From Muricoccus nepalensis (GTDB lineage Bacteria > Pseudomonadota > Alphaproteobacteria > Acetobacterales > Acetobacteraceae): a stretch of 64,000 nucleotides of DNA. The notes under the pieces were generated by a model. It saw nothing but the letters and a program-made list of their open reading frames with translations. It was not told the DNA's origin and did not search any database. The position numbers were made by a program, and so were the translations under genes. Where the stretch lies: assembly GCF_006438825.1 (NCBI RefSeq), contig NZ_RCZP01000003.1, positions 248,001 to 312,000 of the forward strand. The letters run 5' to 3'. This document shows, piece by piece, positions 25,206-33,240 of the stretch. The number at the start of each line of letters is the position of its first letter. The stretch's first letter is position 1.

Positions 25206-26105
25206 ATGATCCAGCCGCGCGACCGCGCCCCCTTCTCCGCCATCGTCGACCGCCCGCCGCTCCGCCTGCCGGGTGACGCGCGCGTGGTGGTCTGGACGAT
25301 CGTCAACCTCGAGGTGTGGGACATCGCCAACCCCATGGCACGCCAGATCCTCCCCGCGCCCACCGGCCAGGTCCTCCTGCCCGACGTGCCCAACTGGTCC
25401 TGGCACGAGTACGGCATGCGCGTCGGCTTCTGGCGCTTCCACGCCCTCTACGAGCGGCTCGGCCTCCGCCCCACCCTCTCGATCAACGCGCGCGTCTGCG
25501 ACGACTACGAGCGCGTGGCCGCCGCCTGCCGCGACGCCGGCTGGGAGTTCATGGGGCATTCCTGGCAGCAGGGCCCCATCCACAAGGAGCCGGACCAGCG
25601 CGCCATGATCCACCGCTCCATGGACCGGCTGGAGGCCTTCACCGGCCGCCGCCCCGTCGGCTGGCTCGGGCCCGGCCTGACCCAGACCTACGACACGCCC
25701 GAGCTCCTGGCCGAGGCCGGCGTGAAGTACATCGGCGACTGGGTCTGGGACGACGAGCCCTGCGAGATCCACACCGAGAAGGGCCCGCTGGTCACCCTGC
25801 CCTACACGGTCGAGCTGAACGACATCCCCACCATGGTCGTCCAGCACCACGAGAGCGCCTACTGGGCCACGCGCTGCCGCGACACGCTCGACCGCCTGCA
25901 CCAGGAGGGCGCCGGGCGCGCGAAGATCATGGCCATCGCCATCCACCCCTACATCTCCGGCCAGCCCCACCGCATCCGCTACCTCGAGGAGGTCTACGAC
26001 TACGCCCGCGGCAAGGAGGGCGTCCTCTTCATGAACGGCGCCGAGATCCTCGACTGGTACCGCGCCGCCGCGCAGCCGGAGCGCCGGGGCGAGCCGCGCG
26101 GCTAG
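25206..26105 (+). CDS. Polysaccharide-deacetylase-fold protein, PuuE allantoinase-like (paralogue 1)
   Basis: This 299-residue NodB-fold protein starts at ATG 25206 (MIQPRDRAPF), which has TGGAG 9 bases upstream and aligns with its paralogue at 27762; the frame is open 40 codons further. The canonical metal motif TFDD is replaced by IVNLEVWD (residues 31-38), and the HxxxH motif reads GHSWQQGP, lacking the second His. This pattern is known from metal-independent PuuE-type allantoinases. WHEYGMRVGFWRFHALYERLG and GWLGPGLTQTYDTPELL are shared with the paralogue. Hydrolysis of a cyclic amide or ureide is more likely than sugar deacetylation. Its 3' end overlaps the convergent gntR by 4 bp. Confidence 0.82.
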   Translation: MIQPRDRAPFSAIVDRPPLRLPGDARVVVWTIVNLEVWDIANPMARQILPAPTGQVLLPDVPNWSWHEYGMRVGFWRFHALYERLGLRPTLSINARVCDDYERVAAACRDAGWEFMGHSWQQGPIHKEPDQRAMIHRSMDRLEAFTGRRPVGWLGPGLTQTYDTPELLAEAGVKYIGDWVWDDEPCEIHTEKGPLVTLPYTVELNDIPTMVVQHHESAYWATRCRDTLDRLHQEGAGRAKIMAIAIHPYISGQPHRIRYLEEVYDYARGKEGVLFMNGAEILDWYRAAAQPERRGEPRG

Positions 26106-26797
26106 GGCCCGGCGACCCCCGTCAGCCCCGCCTTGATGCTCGCGACGTGGTCGCACATGAGGTTCTCCGCCCGCCGCGCGTCGCGCCGCAGCACCGCCTC
26201 GAGGATACGGTGGTGGTCGTCGTGGCGCCGGCGGACCCGGCGGTACTCGAAGGCCACGACGTGGTGGTGCGAGGACAGGGGCAGGTTCTGGCTGAGGCGC
26301 AGCATCTCGCCCAGCATGCGGCTGCCGGAGGCGCCGTGCAGGGCCTCGTGGAAGGCGGCGTTCATCCGGATATAGGCGGGCCGGCTGCCCTCGGGCAGCT
26401 CCCCCCGCGACAGCAGCGCGTCGCCTTCCGCGAGGATCGCCTCCAGCCGGGCGCGCGCCGCCTCCTCCAGCCCGCGCTCCGCGGCGAAGCGCGCGGCCAG
26501 GCCCTCCAGCGCCGCGCGGATCTCGAAGGCGTTCAGGATCTCCGTCGCGTCGAAGCGGCGCACGCTGTAGCCACGGCGCGGCGCGTGCTCCAGCAGACCA
26601 TCGGCCGCCAGCGCCTGCAGCGCGAGCCGCACGGGGGTGCGCGACACGCCGAGCCGCTTGCTCAGCCGCACCTCCTGCAACCGCTCGCCCGGGCCGAACT
26701 CCCCCGCGATCACCGCGGCCCGGAGCTCGTCCGCGACCGACAGGGACCGCGGGAGGCGCCGCGCGCCGGCGGGCCGCGCTTCAGACCGGGTATCCAC
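26102..26797 (-). CDS. GntR-family regulator, FCD subfamily, of the FAH/deacetylase/liv operon
   Basis: This 231-residue regulator starts at GTG 26797 with GGGGAGCG upstream. The winged HTH is at residues 15-80 (LSKRLGVSRTPVRLALQALAADGLLE), followed by an FCD domain with the ligand/metal His cluster (HEALHG, HDDHHRILEAVL). It is divergent from the FAH-led operon. Two near-identical sites, YTGCATRCAATCC, lie in the 232-bp region between them and are its probable binding sites. The effector is unknown but is likely the substrate of the Liv-type importer. Confidence 0.92.
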   Translation of the reverse strand: MDTRSEARPAGARRLPRSLSVADELRAAVIAGEFGPGERLQEVRLSKRLGVSRTPVRLALQALAADGLLEHAPRRGYSVRRFDATEILNAFEIRAALEGLAARFAAERGLEEAARARLEAILAEGDALLSRGELPEGSRPAYIRMNAAFHEALHGASGSRMLGEMLRLSQNLPLSSHHHVVAFEYRRVRRRHDDHHRILEAVLRRDARRAENLMCDHVASIKAGLTGVAGP

Positions 26798-26867
26798 GCC
26801 GCTCCCCTAACCGATCGTCCCGTAGGGATCCCTGCTTAAGGTCCGTCATCGCCCGGGACAACACCCG

Positions 26868-26880
26868 CTGCATGCAATCC
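26868..26880. promoter_or_regulatory. GntR operator copy 1
   Basis: CTGCATGCAATCC contains the perfect 8-bp palindrome TGCATGCA (26869-26876) and matches operator copy 2 at 11 of 13 positions. It lies 71 bp upstream of the gntR start, in the 26798-27029 divergent region. A separate perfect palindrome AGGGATCCCT (26824-26833) also lies nearer gntR. Confidence 0.45.
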
Positions 26881-26943
26881 GCCCCCGGCGCCGCCCTGGC
26901 CAGCTCCACCCGTCCGGCGGAAAGCCCGTTGACGCCGGCGATA

Positions 26944-26956
26944 TTGCATACAATCC
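26944..26956. promoter_or_regulatory. GntR operator copy 2
   Basis: TTGCATACAATCC, inside the near-palindrome ATTGCATACAAT (26943-26954), repeats copy 1 exactly 76 bp away. It lies 74 bp before the FAH start. TTGTATACAA-like sites are typical of FCD-type GntR proteins. Two sites about seven helical turns apart would allow looping over both promoters. Confidence 0.5.
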
Positions 26957-27029
26957 TCCCCTCCGAGGGCGACCGCTGCCGCCGCGAGGCGGCCGGCGGG
27001 GGATCCCCTGGCCCGAGCGGGAGCATGCC

Positions 27030-27758
27030 ATGACCGACGCGCCGCCCGGCTACGTCCTGCCGCCGCCCCCCGTCGCCTCGCTGCCCGTGGCCGGCCGCGC
27101 GGCGCGCCTGCCGGTCCGCCGGATCTACTGCGTCGGCCGGAACTACGTCGCCCATATCCGCGAGATGAAGGAGGCGGACGAGCGCGACCCGCCCTTCTTC
27201 TTCCAGAAACCGCGCGACAGCCTCGTGCCCGACGGCGCCACCATCCCCTATCCGGCCGACACCGCCGACTTCCAGTACGAGGTCGAGCTCGTGGCCGCGA
27301 TCGGCACGGGCGGGCGCGACATCCCCGCGGCCGAGGCGCTGCGCCACGTCTTCGGCTACGCCATCGGCATCGACCTCACCCGCCGCGACCGCCAGCGCGA
27401 CGCGCGGGACCGCCAGCTCCCCTGGGAGATGGGCAAGTCCTTCGATCTCTCCGCCCCCTGCGGCCCCGTCCACCCCGCCGCGCCCGGCGGGGCGCCCGGC
27501 GGCGCCATCGCGCTGGCCGTGAACGGCGTGGAGCACCAGCGCGGGCAGATCGGCGAGATGATCTGGAGCGTGCCGGAGGTGATCGCGCAGCTCTCGCGAA
27601 GCTACGCGCTGGAGCCCGGCGACCTCGTCTTCACGGGTACGCCGGCCGGCGTCGGCCCCCTCGTCCCCGGCGACGTCGTCACCGCCTCCATCGAGGGGCT
27701 GGGCACCCTCACCCTGACGATCGGCCCGCCCGAAGCGCCGGGCGGCAAGAGGGACTAA
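27030..27758 (+). CDS. Fumarylacetoacetate hydrolase (FAH) family protein (fumarylpyruvate hydrolase-like)
   Basis: This 242-residue compact FAH-family protein has the opening RRIYCVGRNYVAHIREM near residues 30-46, the metal-binding Glu-x-Glu in FQYEVELVAAIG near 81-92 and the Asp in YAIGIDLTRRD. The C-terminal LEPGDLVFTGTPAGVGPL is also present. This short form resembles fumarylpyruvate/acylpyruvate hydrolases. GGGAGC precedes the ATG. It heads an operon of deacetylase, Liv importer and amidohydrolase genes, where it would cleave a C-C bond in an acylpyruvate-type intermediate. Confidence 0.9.
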   Translation: MTDAPPGYVLPPPPVASLPVAGRAARLPVRRIYCVGRNYVAHIREMKEADERDPPFFFQKPRDSLVPDGATIPYPADTADFQYEVELVAAIGTGGRDIPAAEALRHVFGYAIGIDLTRRDRQRDARDRQLPWEMGKSFDLSAPCGPVHPAAPGGAPGGAIALAVNGVEHQRGQIGEMIWSVPEVIAQLSRSYALEPGDLVFTGTPAGVGPLVPGDVVTASIEGLGTLTLTIGPPEAPGGKRD

Positions 27759-27761
27759 GCG

Positions 27762-28643
27762 ATGCTCCCGACCGAACGCCTCTCCTTCTCCCCCATCGCT
27801 GGCCGCCCGCGCCACGCGCTGCCGGGCGGCGCCCGGATGGTCGTCTGGGTGATCGTCAACGTCGAGGAATGGGACCCGCGCGAGGTGATGCCCCGCACCG
27901 TCCTCACGCCCCCCGCCGGCGGCGCCCCGATGCCCGACATCCCCAACTGGTGCTGGCACGAGTACGGCAACCGCGTCGGCTTCTGGCGCATGCTGGAGGC
28001 GCTCGACGACAACGGCGTCCGCGCCGTGCTCGCCATCAACGGCAAGGCCATCGCGAGCTACGAGCCGATCGCGCGCGCGGCCCTCGACCGCGGCTGGGAG
28101 TTCATCGGCCACGGCTACGGCCAGAAAAACATGCAGAAGGTCCCGGACGAGCGCGAGGACATCCGCCGCACCACCGAGGCCATCGCCGCCTTCACCGGCA
28201 AGCCGCCCCGCGGCTGGCTCGGCCCCGGCCTCACCGAGACCTGGGAGACCCCCGACATCCTGTCCGAGCAGAACTACGACTACGTCTGCGACTGGGTGCT
28301 CGACGACCAGCCCGTGGAGCTCCGCACCCGGACCGGCAGCATCACCAACATCCCCTACACCCAGGAATGCAACGACGTCGCCATGATGCTCATCCAGCAT
28401 CACAAGGCCTCGGAATACGCCGACCGCGCGCTCGACCAGTTCGAGCAGCTCTACCACGACAGCCGCCACGGCCCGCGCGTCATGGCGCTCGTCGTTCACC
28501 CCTACATCATGGGCGCGCCGCACCGCCTGAAGTACTTCCGCCGCGTGCTCGAAGCGGTCCGCGCGCGGGAGGACGTGCTGGTCTGGACCGGCGAACAGAT
28601 CCTCGACTGGCACCGGGCCACGACGCCCAAGCCCGCGGAATGA
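27762..28643 (+). CDS. Polysaccharide-deacetylase-fold protein, PuuE allantoinase-like (paralogue 2)
   Basis: This 293-residue paralogue of the 25206 protein starts 3 bp after the FAH stop. It shares PNWCWHEYGNRVGFWRMLEAL, WLGPGLTETWETPDIL and the C-terminal HPYIMGAPHRLKYFRRVLE with it. The NodB metal motifs are again absent: VIVNVEEWDP stands in for TFDD and GHGYGQKNM for HxxxH. This argues for a metal-independent PuuE-like hydrolase acting on a cyclic amide. Its TGA overlaps the livH ATG (ATGA), so enzyme and importer are coupled. Confidence 0.83.
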   Translation: MLPTERLSFSPIAGRPRHALPGGARMVVWVIVNVEEWDPREVMPRTVLTPPAGGAPMPDIPNWCWHEYGNRVGFWRMLEALDDNGVRAVLAINGKAIASYEPIARAALDRGWEFIGHGYGQKNMQKVPDEREDIRRTTEAIAAFTGKPPRGWLGPGLTETWETPDILSEQNYDYVCDWVLDDQPVELRTRTGSITNIPYTQECNDVAMMLIQHHKASEYADRALDQFEQLYHDSRHGPRVMALVVHPYIMGAPHRLKYFRRVLEAVRAREDVLVWTGEQILDWHRATTPKPAE

Positions 28644-29500
28644 ACAGCCTCAACCTCTTCCAGCTTCTCAACGGCCTCACCTTCGCGGCCCTGCTCTTCG
28701 TCGTCGCCTCCGGCTTCACCCTCATCTTCGGCCTGCTGCGCATCGTCAACCTCGCGCACGGCGCGCTCTACCTCCTCGGCGGCTACATCGGCTACGCGGC
28801 CGCCCTCGCCACCGGCTCCTTCCTCCTCGCGGTGCTCGCCGCCATGGCCAGCGTCGCCCTTGCCGGCCTCGCCCTCGACCAGGGGCTGCTCCGCTTCGTC
28901 CGGGGCTTCGAGCTGCGCCAGGTCCTCCTCACCCTCGGCGTCGCCTTCATCCTGAACGACCTCGGCCTGCTCGCCTGGGGCGGCGACACCTTCACCGTCC
29001 CCGTGCCCGAGGCGCTCCGCGGCGCCCTGCGCTTCGCGGGCGTCTTCTACCCGAAGTACCGCCTCTTCGTGCTCGCCCTCGGCCTCGTCGTCTTCCTCCT
29101 CCTCTGGCTCCTGCTGAACCGCACCCGCCTCGGCGCGCTCATCCGCGCGGGCGTGGACGACGCCGAGACGCTGGAGGCGATGGGGGTCAACATCCGCCGC
29201 ATCTTCCTCGTCACCTTCATGCTCGGCGCGGCGCTCGCCGGCCTCGGTGGCGTGGTCGGCGGCGCCTTCCTCACGCTCTACCCGGGCGCGGATTCCGAGA
29301 TCCTGGTCTTCTCCCTCGCCGTCGTCATCATCGGCGGCCGCGGCAGCCTGCCCGGCGCCGCCATCGGCGCGCTCATGGTCGGCCTGCTGAACTCCATCGG
29401 GCAGGTCATGTTCCCGGAGCTCGCCTACTTTGTGATCTTCGGCCCCATGGCGCTCATCCTCGCCTTCCGCCCCCTCGGCCTCTTCGGAAGGGCCGCCTGA
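28640..29500 (+). CDS. livH: Branched-chain amino-acid-type ABC permease LivH
   Basis: This 286-residue membrane protein has about eight hydrophobic segments. LivH-family motifs are ASGFTLIFGLLRIVNLAHGALYLLG near the start, GFELRQVLLTLGVAFIL and the C-terminal IIGGRGSLPGAAIGALMVGLLNS. The ATG at 28640 overlaps the deacetylase stop. With LivM, two ATPases and a binding protein it forms a complete HAAT-type importer. Here the neighbours suggest an aromatic or N-heterocyclic acid or amide rather than leucine. Confidence 0.93.
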   Translation: MNSLNLFQLLNGLTFAALLFVVASGFTLIFGLLRIVNLAHGALYLLGGYIGYAAALATGSFLLAVLAAMASVALAGLALDQGLLRFVRGFELRQVLLTLGVAFILNDLGLLAWGGDTFTVPVPEALRGALRFAGVFYPKYRLFVLALGLVVFLLLWLLLNRTRLGALIRAGVDDAETLEAMGVNIRRIFLVTFMLGAALAGLGGVVGGAFLTLYPGADSEILVFSLAVVIIGGRGSLPGAAIGALMVGLLNSIGQVMFPELAYFVIFGPMALILAFRPLGLFGRAA

Positions 29501-30432
29501 TGCCGCGCGCGGGCCCCAGCCTTCCCCGTCTCGGCGTCGCCCTCGGCGTCCTCCTCTTCGCGGCCCTGCCGCTCGTCCTCCCGACCTACCAGGTGAGCGT
29601 CGCCACTCGCATCCTCGTCTTCAGCCTCCTCGCCGTCTCGATCGACGTGCTCGCGGGCTACACCGGGCGCACGCCGCTCGGCCACGGCGCCATCTTCGGC
29701 GTCTCCACCTACGTCACCATCTACTGGGTCACCGTCGCCGGCGGCTCGCCCTGGGCGGGCATGGCGCTCGGCGTCCTCGCCGCGACCGGCCTCGCCGCCG
29801 TCTTCGCCCTCCTCGCGGTGCGCACCTCGGGCGTCTACTTCCTCCTCCTCACCCTCGCGCTAGGCATGGTCGTCTGGGGCGTCTGCCTGCGCTGGAGCAC
29901 GGTGACGGGCGGCGAGAACGGCCTGCGCGGCAGCGTCCGCCCCGCCGCGCTCGCCTCGCAGGTCAGCTTCTACTACGCCGTCCTCGCCCTCGTCCTCGCC
30001 GCCACCTTCCTCGTCTGGCGCCTCGTCCGCTCGCCCTTCGGCCTCACGCTCCGCGGCATCCGCGACAGCGAGAGCCGCATGCGCGCCCTCGGCTACAACG
30101 TCCCGCTGCACCTCTTCATCGCCTTCACCCTCTCGGGCATGGCAGCCGGCGTCGCGGGCGCCGCCTACGCGCTGTTCAACGAGTTCGTCAGCCCGACCAC
30201 CGTCTCCCTCGCGCAGTCGGTGCAGGGGCTGCTGATGGCGATCGTGGGAGGGGTCGGCACCCTTTTCGGGGGCTTCATCGGGGCGGCCGCCATCATCGTC
30301 CTCGAGAACACCGTCAGCTTCTACACGGAGCGCTGGCAGACGGTGATGGGCCTCATGTTCGTGCTCCTCATGATCTTCGCGCCCGAGGGCGTCATCGGCC
30401 GGGGCCTCGCGCTGCTCCGGCGCCGCCGCTGA
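29500..30432 (+). CDS. livM: Branched-chain amino-acid-type ABC permease LivM
   Basis: This 310-residue membrane protein has about nine hydrophobic segments and the LivM blocks SIDVLAGYTGRTPLGHGAIFGV, SPFGLTLRGIRDSESRMRALGYN and SLAQSVQGLLMAIVGGVGTLFGG. Its ATG shares one base with the livH stop (TGATG). It is the second permease subunit of the importer. Confidence 0.93.
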   Translation: MPRAGPSLPRLGVALGVLLFAALPLVLPTYQVSVATRILVFSLLAVSIDVLAGYTGRTPLGHGAIFGVSTYVTIYWVTVAGGSPWAGMALGVLAATGLAAVFALLAVRTSGVYFLLLTLALGMVVWGVCLRWSTVTGGENGLRGSVRPAALASQVSFYYAVLALVLAATFLVWRLVRSPFGLTLRGIRDSESRMRALGYNVPLHLFIAFTLSGMAAGVAGAAYALFNEFVSPTTVSLAQSVQGLLMAIVGGVGTLFGGFIGAAAIIVLENTVSFYTERWQTVMGLMFVLLMIFAPEGVIGRGLALLRRRR

Positions 30433-30461
30433 CCCGCAACCCCGCAGAAAGGCCCCCGCCC

Positions 30462-31700
30462 ATGCTTCGCAGACACCTCCTCGGCGCCGCGGCGATCGGC
30501 ACCCTCGCCCGGCCGGCCCTCCTCCGCGCGCAGGAGGGCCCGATCCGCATCGGCCTCATGGCGCCCCTCACCGGCGTCGTCGCCTCCGGCGGGCGCGAGA
30601 TGGTGGACGACTTCAACTGGTACCTCTCCCAGCGCAACAACGAGATCGCCGGCCGCAAGGTCGAGGTCATGGTGGAGGACGACGGCTCCAACCCCGACAC
30701 CGCCCTGCAGAAGGCCCGCCGCCTCGTCGAGCAGGGCCGGGCGGGGCTCCTCTTCGGCAACCTCCTCGCCAACACGGGGCTCGCCGTCGCCAACTACGTC
30801 AAGGGCACCGGCACCCCCTACTTCATCCCCATCATCGCCGCCGACGACCTGACGCAGCGCGGCCGCATCAAGAACGTGGTCCGCGTGGCCGGCTACAGCG
30901 CGAGCCAGACGACGCGCCCGCTGGCGGACTGGGCGCTCAAGCAGGGCTACCGCAAGATCGCGACCGTCAGCCAGGACTACGCCTTCGGCCACGAGCAGTG
31001 CGGCGGGCTCGCCCAGACCTTCACCGAGGGCGGCGGGCAGATCGCCGCGCAGTTCTGGCACCCCATCAACACCGCCGACTTCTCGCCCTATCTCGGCCAG
31101 CTCGCGAACTCGGGCGTCGACGCGATCTTCACGATGCAGACGGGCGCGGACGGCACGCGCTTCATCCAGCAATACGCGTCCTTCGGCCTCAAGGGCCAGA
31201 TCCCGCTCCTCGGCTCGATGAACGCGACCGACCAGTCCGTCATCCGCACGATGGGCCCGGAGGTCGAGGGCATCGTCACCGCCGCCCATTTCGCCGAGGG
31301 CTCCGACAACCCGACCGTCCAGGCCTTCGTGCGCGGCCACGTCGCCCGCTTCGGCACCATCCCCTCCCTCTACGGCTTCTCGATGTACTCGGGCGCCATG
31401 TGGGTGGCCGAGGCGCTGGAGAAGATCAACGGCCGCACCGACGACCCCAACCTGCTGATCGACACCGTGCTCAAGACCGACCTCGTCGGCTCCCCCCTCG
31501 GCCGCGCCGTCCGCCTCGACGACCTCGGCAACCCGATCTACGACATCCAGATCCGCAAGGTCGTCCGCAACGCCGAGGGCAAGTTCTGGAACGCCCCCAT
31601 GGCCTCCTACCCGGAGGTCTCGCAGTTCTGGAAGTACGACCAGGCCACCTACCTCCGCCAGCCGCCCTACTCGCGCAACTTCCAGGGCATCCGCCGCTGA
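30462..31700 (+). CDS. livK: Branched-chain amino-acid-type ABC substrate-binding protein
   Basis: This 412-residue periplasmic type I binding protein has the signal peptide LRRHLLGAAAIGTLARPALLRAQ, followed by IRIGLMAPLTGVVASGGREMVD and PDTALQKARRLVEQGRAGLLFG. The mature protein resembles the amide/urea/aromatic-acid group of LivK-like receptors. AAAGG precedes the ATG. The gene is followed at once by a 12-bp hairpin, consistent with excess receptor synthesis. The ligand is unknown. Confidence 0.9.
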   Translation: MLRRHLLGAAAIGTLARPALLRAQEGPIRIGLMAPLTGVVASGGREMVDDFNWYLSQRNNEIAGRKVEVMVEDDGSNPDTALQKARRLVEQGRAGLLFGNLLANTGLAVANYVKGTGTPYFIPIIAADDLTQRGRIKNVVRVAGYSASQTTRPLADWALKQGYRKIATVSQDYAFGHEQCGGLAQTFTEGGGQIAAQFWHPINTADFSPYLGQLANSGVDAIFTMQTGADGTRFIQQYASFGLKGQIPLLGSMNATDQSVIRTMGPEVEGIVTAAHFAEGSDNPTVQAFVRGHVARFGTIPSLYGFSMYSGAMWVAEALEKINGRTDDPNLLIDTVLKTDLVGSPLGRAVRLDDLGNPIYDIQIRKVVRNAEGKFWNAPMASYPEVSQFWKYDQATYLRQPPYSRNFQGIRR

Positions 31701-31709
31701 CCCCTCCCC

Positions 31710-31737
31710 CCGGCGGCGGGCCCGCGCCCGCCGCCGG
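31710..31737 (+). terminator. 12-bp intercistronic hairpin after the binding-protein gene
   Basis: CCGGCGGCGGGC and GCCCGCCGCCGG are perfect complements around a CCGC loop, starting 9 bp after the livK stop and 24 bp before livG. There is no T-tract. It is placed like the hairpin after dctP and probably raises the ratio of receptor to ATPase by attenuation or by blocking 3' exonucleases. Confidence 0.6.
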
Positions 31738-31761
31738 CAACCCCGCGAGGCGCCCCGCCCC

Positions 31762-32517
31762 ATGGAAGACTGCCTGGTCCTCGACGACGTCGGCGTCCGC
31801 TTCGGCGGCCTGAAGGCCGTCGACGGGGTCTCGCTCCGCGTGCCGGCCGGGCAGCGCCGCGCCATCATCGGCCCCAACGGCGCCGGCAAGACGACGCTCT
31901 TCAACGCCGTCACCGGCGTCGTCCGCGCGACCTCCGGGCGCGTCCTCCTCGAGGGCCGCGACGTCACCCGCCTGCCCGTCCACGCCCGCGCCCACCGCGG
32001 CATGGGCCGCACCTTCCAGATCACGAACCTCTTCCCGCGGCTCACCGTCATCGAGAACATGCACCTCGCGCTCCGCGGTCTCTCGCCCCGCCGCTTCGCG
32101 CTCCTCGGCGAGGATCGCCTGGACGCCGCGGAGCGCGCGCGCGTCGAGGCCGCCCTCGGCCTCTCCCGCCTCGCGGGCCGCCTCGACCGCGAGGTGCGCG
32201 AGCTCTCCTACGGCGAGCAGCGCCAGCTCGAGATGGCGATGGCGCTGGCCACCGAGCCCCGCCTCCTCCTCCTCGACGAGCCGGCCGCCGGCCTCTCGCC
32301 GGTCGAGCGCGCCATCGTCTCCGACATCATCCGCGCCCTTCCCCGCGCGATGACCGTCGTCCTGATCGAGCACGACATGGACCTCGTCCTCAGCCTCGTC
32401 GACTGGGTCACCTGCCTCGACAACGGCCGCCTCCTCGTGGAGGCCGCGCCCGACGCGATCCGGGGCGACGCGCGGGTGCAGGAGGTCTATCTCGGCAAGG
32501 CCCGCCACGATGCTTGA
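31762..32517 (+). CDS. livG: ABC transporter ATP-binding protein LivG
   Basis: This 251-residue ATPase has Walker A GPNGAGKTTLFNAVTG near residues 37-52, signature LSYGEQRQLEMAMALA near 151-166 and Walker B LLLLDEPAAGLSPVE near 171-185. The LivG-specific RGMGRTFQITNLFPRLTVIEN block lies near 76-96. It overlaps livF by 8 bp. Confidence 0.95.
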   Translation: MEDCLVLDDVGVRFGGLKAVDGVSLRVPAGQRRAIIGPNGAGKTTLFNAVTGVVRATSGRVLLEGRDVTRLPVHARAHRGMGRTFQITNLFPRLTVIENMHLALRGLSPRRFALLGEDRLDAAERARVEAALGLSRLAGRLDREVRELSYGEQRQLEMAMALATEPRLLLLDEPAAGLSPVERAIVSDIIRALPRAMTVVLIEHDMDLVLSLVDWVTCLDNGRLLVEAAPDAIRGDARVQEVYLGKARHDA

Positions 32518-33214
32518 GGTCGAGGGTCTGCACAGCTTCTACGGCGACGCCCACGTCCTGCACGGCGCCTCGCTCACCCTTCCCGAAGGCGAGGTGCTCG
32601 CGCTTCTCGGCCGCAACGGCATGGGCAAGACCACCCTCATCCGCTCCATCATGGGCCTGCGCCCGCCCGCGGTCCGCCAGGGCTCGATCCGCTGGAAGGG
32701 CGAGGAGCTGCTCGGCCTCCCCGCGCACGAGATCGCCCGGCGCCGCGTCGGCATCGTGCCCCAGGGCCGCCGCCTCTTCCCCTCCCTCACCGTGCTCGAG
32801 CACCTGACCACCCTCAAGCCCGCGCGCGCCACGGGGGGCTGGACCGTCGCCAAGGCCTTCGAGTTCTTCCCGCGCCTCGCCGAGCGCAAGGCCAACCGCG
32901 GCCACGAGCTCTCGGGCGGCGAGCGGCAGATGCTCGCCATCGCCCGCGCCCTCATGACCGACCCCGCGCTCCTCCTGATGGACGAGCCCACGGAAGGCCT
33001 CGCCCCCGTCATGGTGCAGCAGGTCGAGCGCATCGTCCTCGAGCTCCGGCGCGCGGGCCTGACCATCCTCCTCGTCGAGCAGAACCTCTACAGCGCCCTC
33101 GCGCTCGCCGACCGCGTCTCCATCCTCGAGACCGGCCGCGTCGTGCACGAGGCGGCCGCGAGCGAGGCCGGCCACGACCACGCCACCCTCACCCGCTTCC
33201 TCGGCGTCCACTGA
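32510..33214 (+). CDS. livF: ABC transporter ATP-binding protein LivF
   Basis: This 234-residue ATPase has Walker A GRNGMGKTTLIRSIMG near residues 34-49, signature LSGGERQMLAIARALM and Walker B LLLMDEPTEGLAPVM. VGIVPQGRRLFPSLTVLEHL is the LivF-type Q-loop region. Its start lies inside the end of livG, which implies coupled translation. Confidence 0.95.
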   Translation: MLEVEGLHSFYGDAHVLHGASLTLPEGEVLALLGRNGMGKTTLIRSIMGLRPPAVRQGSIRWKGEELLGLPAHEIARRRVGIVPQGRRLFPSLTVLEHLTTLKPARATGGWTVAKAFEFFPRLAERKANRGHELSGGERQMLAIARALMTDPALLLMDEPTEGLAPVMVQQVERIVLELRRAGLTILLVEQNLYSALALADRVSILETGRVVHEAAASEAGHDHATLTRFLGVH

Positions 33215-33240
33215 GCAAGCCCGGCACCGGACCCTCGCCC

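Noticed and set aside
26824-26833. Perfect palindrome AGGGATCCCT as the main GntR operator
   Set aside because: It occurs once, lacks the AT centre typical of FCD-GntR sites and does not resemble the duplicated TGCATRCAATCC sites.
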